Shown here piece by piece: positions 34,290-38,210 of a DNA stretch of 38,210 nt. The stretch comes from CAZMCT01 sp964564785 (GTDB lineage Bacteria; Planctomycetota; Phycisphaerae; UBA1845; Fen-1342), in contig CAZMCT010000021.1 of NCBI GenBank assembly GCA_964564785.1, positions 1 through 38,210 of the forward strand, given 5' to 3'. The notes beneath the pieces were generated by a model. That model had not been told where the DNA came from. It saw only the letters and a program-made list of their open reading frames with translations, and ran no database searches. Position 1 is the stretch's first letter. Every line of letters starts with the position of its first letter. The position numbers and the translations under genes are program-made.

Positions 34290-34670
34290 GGCCCTCCTCC
34301 CGAACGGATCAACGCCGGGTCGTCCGCAATGATCCGAACCGAGGTCGCTCGCGGTCACTGTCGCGTTACTACCGTCGTACCGGGTGGGTCGATTCCGTAC
34401 AGCAACACGCACCGCAGGAACGTTTCCCATGGTCTTATCGTTCGGAGCCGCGTCGGGCAAGTCGTTTTTCAGGCGTGCCTGGCACACCGCTTCAGCGACG
34501 ATGTTAGGGTGGGCGGTTTATCTCGCGAGCTTCTATGTTCAAATAGGATTTGCAAGGGGCCCGAAAGACCGCCTCGGGTCCACGCAGAATCCAACCGCGC
34601 GATGGTGCCCAAAGGCCGCAACGACAATCCGGCCACATTCCACGCGAGACTCACGCACTGTCCCACACGC
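34290..34670 (-). repeat. Diverged ~400-bp upstream/leader segment, copy 2
   Basis: Collinear with 31414-31800 in the same orientation. On the minus strand it shows the same TGTACGGAATCGACCCACC-type core and ends at a similar purine run, CGGGAGGAGGG, that serves as ribosome-binding site in copy 1. No protein-like gene follows it here, so this copy appears orphaned. It lies upstream of the Ro60 promoter. Confidence 0.65.
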
Positions 34671-35367
34671 GACCCGCCGGGAAGACATGCGGTTTCCAAC
34701 CGAGTGTGTCGGTCGCGGCAAGCCACGCCGGCCCGCAGCGCCGGGCTTTGGCCGCGTGCGGGATCTGCATGCAACGCACGGCCGGCGCCGGCGCTCCAGA
34801 TGCAGGCGGCGCACCGATCCACGTGTTTTCGAGCGCGCAGTCCGCGAACGCAGCCCCACGACCGCCGTTGCGCATTTCGGCCAAGACGGCTGCGCGCAGT
34901 AGCCAGCGCCGGTCGTGTCGAGCGCCGGGGTGCGAGCGGGCGGTTGCGCGCGTCGGTGCAGCGCGACCTCCTCCGCGTGCATCGCACGCGGCGCGGGAAA
35001 GAAAGCGGGCGGCGCGTGACTTGAAGCTCGATGAGGTGGTGGGTGAACTGCTGCGCGACGCACAGGCGAAAGCGCCTGCGGGGAGCGATCCGGAACGGAC
35101 TACCCCCCGTCGTTCACCAGGGGCGATGAGGCGGGTGCCACCGGCGTAGCCGGAGCGGGACCGACGGGGTGGCCGCCGGGTGGGGGCAGGTTTCCGCGTT
35201 GAACGTAAGTCCGGTAATTAAAGGATGATGCGCTCTTGTTGGTGGTAGGCGCCGGGCGGCAGGTCAAGCTGAAGGGGAAATCGGTCCGAGAATCAGTTGA
35301 TTCAGGGGCGTCCGGGGGGGACGTATTGGGACGAGCGCTGGCGTTTTGGATTGCCCCATAAGAGGGC
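34671..35367. other. About 700 bases without a supported gene
   Basis: Several open frames cross this stretch on both strands, but all are Arg/Ala-rich with no domain-like pattern, no plausible start and no consistent ribosome-binding site. I see no tRNA and no clear terminator. Confidence 0.5.
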
Positions 35368-35396
35368 TTGACACGGCTCCGTGAGCGCTATAGTAT
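35368..35396 (+). promoter_or_regulatory. Sigma-70-type promoter of the A-B domain secreted protein
   Basis: TTGACA at 35368-35373, 17-base spacer, TAGTAT at 35391-35396; TATAGT overlaps with a 15-base spacer. The next gene starts at 35840, so the leader would be about 440 bases long. Confidence 0.6.
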
Positions 35397-35509
35397 CGGG
35401 CCTCGTGGGACGGTGAGAGCCGGCAAAACTTACCGGACTCACGTGTCGTGCCGCCTGCGACCGATATTGTGTAAACGGCGGCCAGCCGACTGTGTTCGGG
35501 CTCCGTGGG

Positions 35510-35542
35510 GCGTCGGTCACCGGGGCGTCGGTGACACGACGC
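35510..35542 (+). promoter_or_regulatory. 13-bp hairpin in a long 5' leader
   Basis: GCGTCGGTCACCG (35510-35522), loop GGGCGT, then CGGTGAC-A-CGACGC (35529-35542), 13 pairs with one bulged A. It is about 110 bases after the predicted transcription start and 300 bases before the ATG. There is no T-run, so it is not a standard terminator. It may be a regulatory or stabilising structure. Confidence 0.5.
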
Positions 35543-35839
35543 GAAGTACCGAGCGGAAAGAGGCACCCCGGCGAGCGAGTCGTTCGCGCACGGGCGGGGT
35601 CCTCTGATCGCGAGGGAGGCAGCAGTGGCAACGGCGCATGCCGGGTGTATGACGCGCGCCTCTGAGGCCACGATCCGCATTGCGCAGTGGGAAGGGGAAA
35701 GGAGGTGACGCGCCGGCTGCTGTTCCGGCAGCAATCGGACGGGGCAGTTCAGAGGACGACGGAAAGATCGGTTTCAACGTAGGGTCTTCCTTTTGTTGGG
35801 GAGACGAGAGCGACGTCCAATTACACATTGGAGGGACAC

Positions 35840-36967
35840 ATGTTTCGCAAAGTAGCAGTCTTGGCGGTGTGCCTGGCGGTCCTGGCTCCGGCCGCGCTGG
35901 CGCAGGACCGCGTCACGGCGACGGAGAAGGGCAGCGTCCTGGTTTGGCCGAAGATCGAGCTGCGGTTCGACTCGAGCATGAACCTGATCCAGGACACGTT
36001 CGTCACGATCAACAACGATTTCAATGGGTCGGTTGACATCCAGCTCTACTTCGTCTCGGAGATCTGCACGACGGTGGACAACACCATCACGCTCACGAAG
36101 AACGAGCCGGCCTACTGGTCCTCGTACAGCGGTCTGCCGAAAGGCGTCTCGCCGTTCACCGTGTTGGGCGACCCGTACCCGGATCCCGAGAATCCGAACC
36201 AGTATATCCTGCGCGGCTACGTGATCGGCTGGGCGATCAACAGCGACTATGAGCAGATCAACTGGAACCACCTCTACGGCGGCGCGACGATCGTCAACTA
36301 CGAGGACGGCGGCGCGTGGGAGTATAACGCGTACACGTTCCAGGCGCTCCAGGGCGCGAACGGCCAGAATGTCGGGCTGCCCGGTGTGATCAACCTCGAC
36401 GGCACCGAGTTCGACTGGGGCTTCCAGAACCTGCTGCTCGACTTCTTCGCTTGGGATTCGGAGGCATTCAGCAGCGATGACCGGCAAGTGCGGGTGGGCA
36501 CCGACCTCACGCTCGTGATCATGGACATCGACGTCACGCAGGATGCGCCGGCGCCTCCGATCACGAAGGCCAAGTTCGACATCTGGAACGAAAACGAGAT
36601 CGGCCGCTCGGGCTTCGAGTACTGCGTCACGAAGTGGAATCAGCGGCTCCTGAACTACAGCCACTTCACGCTCCAAAACCTCGGCACCGACAAGGGCCGG
36701 GCTCGCATCACAGGCATGGCCAGCAGCGTGTGTGATTTCGAGGATCCCGAAGGCAACACCATCGAGAGCGTCGACACGTCGCTGCTCGGCGTGGCCGCCA
36801 AGATCCTCAACTTCGATGACGGTGCCGAATACGGCTATGCCGGCACGAACCTGTTCGGCGCCGGCACGCGCGCGGCGACGATTCGGTACGATGTGCTGGA
36901 CGCTCCGCCGACGCTGAACACGCTGGCGCCGGTGGGTACGACCCCGGTCCGCGGCCTGGCGCGCTAG
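35840..36967 (+). CDS. Secreted two-domain (A-B) protein, unnamed family
   Basis: A 375-residue protein. ATG 35840 has GGAGG six bases upstream and gives a signal peptide (MFRKVAVLAVCLAVLAPAALAQ). Domain A spans about 25-215: EKGSVLVWPKIELRFDSS, then LTKNEPAYWSSYSGLPKGVS, NHLYGGATIVNYEDGGAWEY and FQNLLLDFFAWDS. Domain B begins near 243 with KFDIWNENEIGRSGFEYCV and contains LGTDKGRARITGMASSVCD and TSLLGVAAKI. Both are clearly homologous to the end of the 23409-29102 protein, but there B precedes A. I do not recognise the family. Cysteines are few. It has a strong promoter, a long leader and a strong terminator, which suggests high expression of a single gene; a surface or matrix role is a guess. 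Confidence 0.9.
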   Translation: MFRKVAVLAVCLAVLAPAALAQDRVTATEKGSVLVWPKIELRFDSSMNLIQDTFVTINNDFNGSVDIQLYFVSEICTTVDNTITLTKNEPAYWSSYSGLPKGVSPFTVLGDPYPDPENPNQYILRGYVIGWAINSDYEQINWNHLYGGATIVNYEDGGAWEYNAYTFQALQGANGQNVGLPGVINLDGTEFDWGFQNLLLDFFAWDSEAFSSDDRQVRVGTDLTLVIMDIDVTQDAPAPPITKAKFDIWNENEIGRSGFEYCVTKWNQRLLNYSHFTLQNLGTDKGRARITGMASSVCDFEDPEGNTIESVDTSLLGVAAKILNFDDGAEYGYAGTNLFGAGTRAATIRYDVLDAPPTLNTLAPVGTTPVRGLAR

Positions 36968-37013
36968 GATCGCACCGGCTCACGAACGTAGCGTCCATTT
37001 GAAGCGCGGAATG

Positions 37014-37064
37014 GCGGCGGGAGTGAGCGGGCCATCGGCCGCCTGCTCCCGTCGCTTTCTTTTT
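37014..37064 (+). terminator. Rho-independent terminator after the A-B protein gene
   Basis: GCGGCGGGAG (37014-37023) pairs with CTCCCGTCGC (37046-37055), ten pairs with one G-U, enclosing a GC-rich inner region, followed by TTTCTTTTT. It starts 47 bases after the stop codon. Confidence 0.88.
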
Positions 37065-37137
37065 CGATCCACGCCGAACGCGGGCCGCGGCGGGGGTTGA
37101 GCATGCGGCCCGCGCGTCGGTACAAGGGAAAGATCAC

Positions 37138-37929
37138 ATGCGCGGCGTCACCCTCGTGGGGACTCTCCTATTGCTGTCCGGTTGCCGGACCGGCGAGCCG
37201 GCCAACCAGGGGCCGACAACCCGGGCCGACACCGCGTCCCTCCAGCAGCGGGCCACGCAGCTCTGGCAGGCCCGCCAGGCCGAGGACTGGGACGCGGTGC
37301 TCCGATTCGAGCCCCCCGAGCGGCAGGCGAGCATCAACCGCGACGAGTTCGTCAAGTGGCAGAAGCAGCACCAGCCGTTCGTGATTCACTCGTTTGCGCT
37401 GGGCCGGGTGCAATCCGACGGCCAACTCGGGTGGGTCGAAGCGAACTACGAGTCAACAATGCGCCAATTCCCTAACGTGCCGGCGCGCCAGGCCACCCGC
37501 TGGGAGAAATGGCAATTCCGGGATGGGAATTGGTATCCCGTGCCGGTCCAGCTTCAAGACCAGTTTCCCGACGCTCCTGCGCTTCGCAATCTCACCGAAG
37601 AACAGCGGCTCAGAAAACGTGTCGAGCGTGCATGCCAAGCGCGGATGGCCGGCGATTGGGCTGCCATGCACGCCCTTCTGACACCGGACCAACGCGAGCA
37701 GGTGACGGTCGAGAACTTCGTCGAGGAAGGCGAGAAGTTTCAATACGTCGAGTGCACGATCGCTTGGATTCAGGTGCTCGGGGAGCGCGGGCAGGCCCGC
37801 ATGGTGTATCACCTCAAGTCCTGCGACCCGAGCCTGACGAAGCTGCCGCCGCAGGAAGTCCCAATCCTCGAGCGGTGGACCCTCGTCGACGGCGAATGGC
37901 TCCTGGCAGAAGGGGCAATACCGAAATGA
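37138..37929 (+). CDS. Lipoprotein with two NTF2-like repeats
   Basis: A 263-residue lipoprotein with lipobox LLSGC in MRGVTLVGTLLLLSGCRTGE, making Cys16 the likely modified residue. Two similar halves follow: the first starts RATQLWQARQAEDWDAVLRF (about 38), with EWW-like RWEKWQFRDGNWYPVPV; the second starts RVERACQARMAGDWAAMHAL (about 160), with ERWTLVDGEWLLAEGA. The pattern of a helix with [WC]-x-A-R-x-A-x-D-W followed by beta strands ending W-x-x-x-D-G-x-W suggests a duplicated NTF2/SnoaL-like fold. The start has GGAAAG upstream. The stop overlaps the next ATG (ATGA), so the two lipoprotein genes are coupled. Confidence 0.87.
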   Translation: MRGVTLVGTLLLLSGCRTGEPANQGPTTRADTASLQQRATQLWQARQAEDWDAVLRFEPPERQASINRDEFVKWQKQHQPFVIHSFALGRVQSDGQLGWVEANYESTMRQFPNVPARQATRWEKWQFRDGNWYPVPVQLQDQFPDAPALRNLTEEQRLRKRVERACQARMAGDWAAMHALLTPDQREQVTVENFVEEGEKFQYVECTIAWIQVLGERGQARMVYHLKSCDPSLTKLPPQEVPILERWTLVDGEWLLAEGAIPK

Positions 37930-38210
37930 GGCCGACCCCCCCGTTTCTCATCGTGTTCCTGTTCGCCGCGCTGCCGTTGGTGTCGTCCGGCTGCGCAAGC
38001 AGCCATCGGGACGGTTTACAGCCCAAGCGCCCCGATGACGGCCAGGCCGGCAGCGGCGAGAAACGTCGCGAGGGTACGGCCAAGCAGCGCTCTAAGCCGG
38101 GGCCGGAAACCCTGCCGCCGGAGCGGCCCGAGATTTCCGGCCCGCCGGCGCTGCGGTTCGAGCTGGCGCGGGCGGGTCTGCCGGAGGCGGGGAACTGGAA
38201 GTGCGACCCG
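37926..38210 (+). CDS. Lipoprotein, 3' end outside the window
   Basis: Starts at ATG 37926, overlapping the previous stop, and stays open to the window end (95 codons seen). The signal peptide MRPTPPFLIVFLFAALPLV is followed by the lipobox VSSGC. Next comes a charged, low-complexity linker (QPKRPDDGQAGSGEKRREG) and a Pro-rich stretch, then a segment beginning LRFELARAGLPEAGNWKC. That last segment resembles the opening of FG-GAP/VCBS-type propellers in planctomycetes, but too little is visible to decide. Confidence 0.8.
   Translation, partial: MRPTPPFLIVFLFAALPLVSSGCASSHRDGLQPKRPDDGQAGSGEKRREGTAKQRSKPGPETLPPERPEISGPPALRFELARAGLPEAGNWKCDP

Noticed and set aside
34272..35024. 250-codon plus-strand frame over repeat copy 2
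   Set aside because: Only the first part aligns with the other repeat copy; the rest is Arg-rich and domain-free with no ribosome-binding site. Mentioned as a possible remnant only.
1..38210. CRISPR arrays, rRNA, tRNA or prophage genes
   Set aside because: No regularly spaced repeats, no rRNA or tRNA sequence and no phage or transposase genes were found on either strand by reading.

Overview
The window is high-GC DNA that looks like a Planctomycetota metagenome-assembled or draft genome, of a Phycisphaerae-like type. This is inferred, not proven. The signs are several very large secreted proteins with dockerin-like calcium repeats, PKD and DUF11-type repeats, small secreted GACC-type cysteine-rich modules, a secretin with an extended periplasmic arm, and a 100-N scaffold gap at 7475-7574.

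Layout. 1-5964 (+): a 5'-truncated giant secretin, a lipoprotein, and an MreD-like membrane protein overlapping it. 6063-10419: a LolD/MacB-type ABC ATPase (-), a gap-containing cysteine-rich secreted protein (+), a decayed DUF1579-like gene (-), a small lipoprotein (-) and NADP isocitrate dehydrogenase (-). Three copies of a ~100-bp inverted-repeat element (6795, 8323, 10453) sit between these genes. 10674-13972: rpoN (+) with a clear promoter, converging on an rpmE-prfA unit (-). 14087-17447: a VKOR-DsbA fusion (-), a DUF5658-type membrane protein (-) and a GHL10 glycosidase-like lipoprotein (+); two of these have a -10 box 6-7 bases from the start codon, suggesting leaderless transcripts. 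17469-31413 (-): four large secreted proteins (glycosidase with dockerin; beta-propeller with Ig and dockerin; 1,897-residue DUF11 protein; dockerin/PKD/LVIVD protein) with sigma-70-like promoters and strong terminators.

31414-35839 is the most interesting part. It holds a Ro60/TROVE-vWA gene (rsr-like) on the minus strand. Its frame is intact from start to end but is interrupted by two in-frame stops, TAG at codon 5 and TGA in the middle, at positions the family normally reads through. The gene has a near-consensus promoter and a structured ~250-base leader. Five bases after its stop codon begins a ~126-base sequence that folds on the same strand into a closed multi-branched structure, with a 12-bp perfect terminal helix and a G-U pair that favours this strand. 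I propose it as a Y-like RNA. The locus is flanked by two diverged, collinear direct copies of a ~400-bp segment. Downstream (35840-38210, +) lie a secreted protein whose two domains occur in swapped order at the C-terminus of the 1,897-residue protein, and two overlapping lipoprotein genes, the last running off the window.
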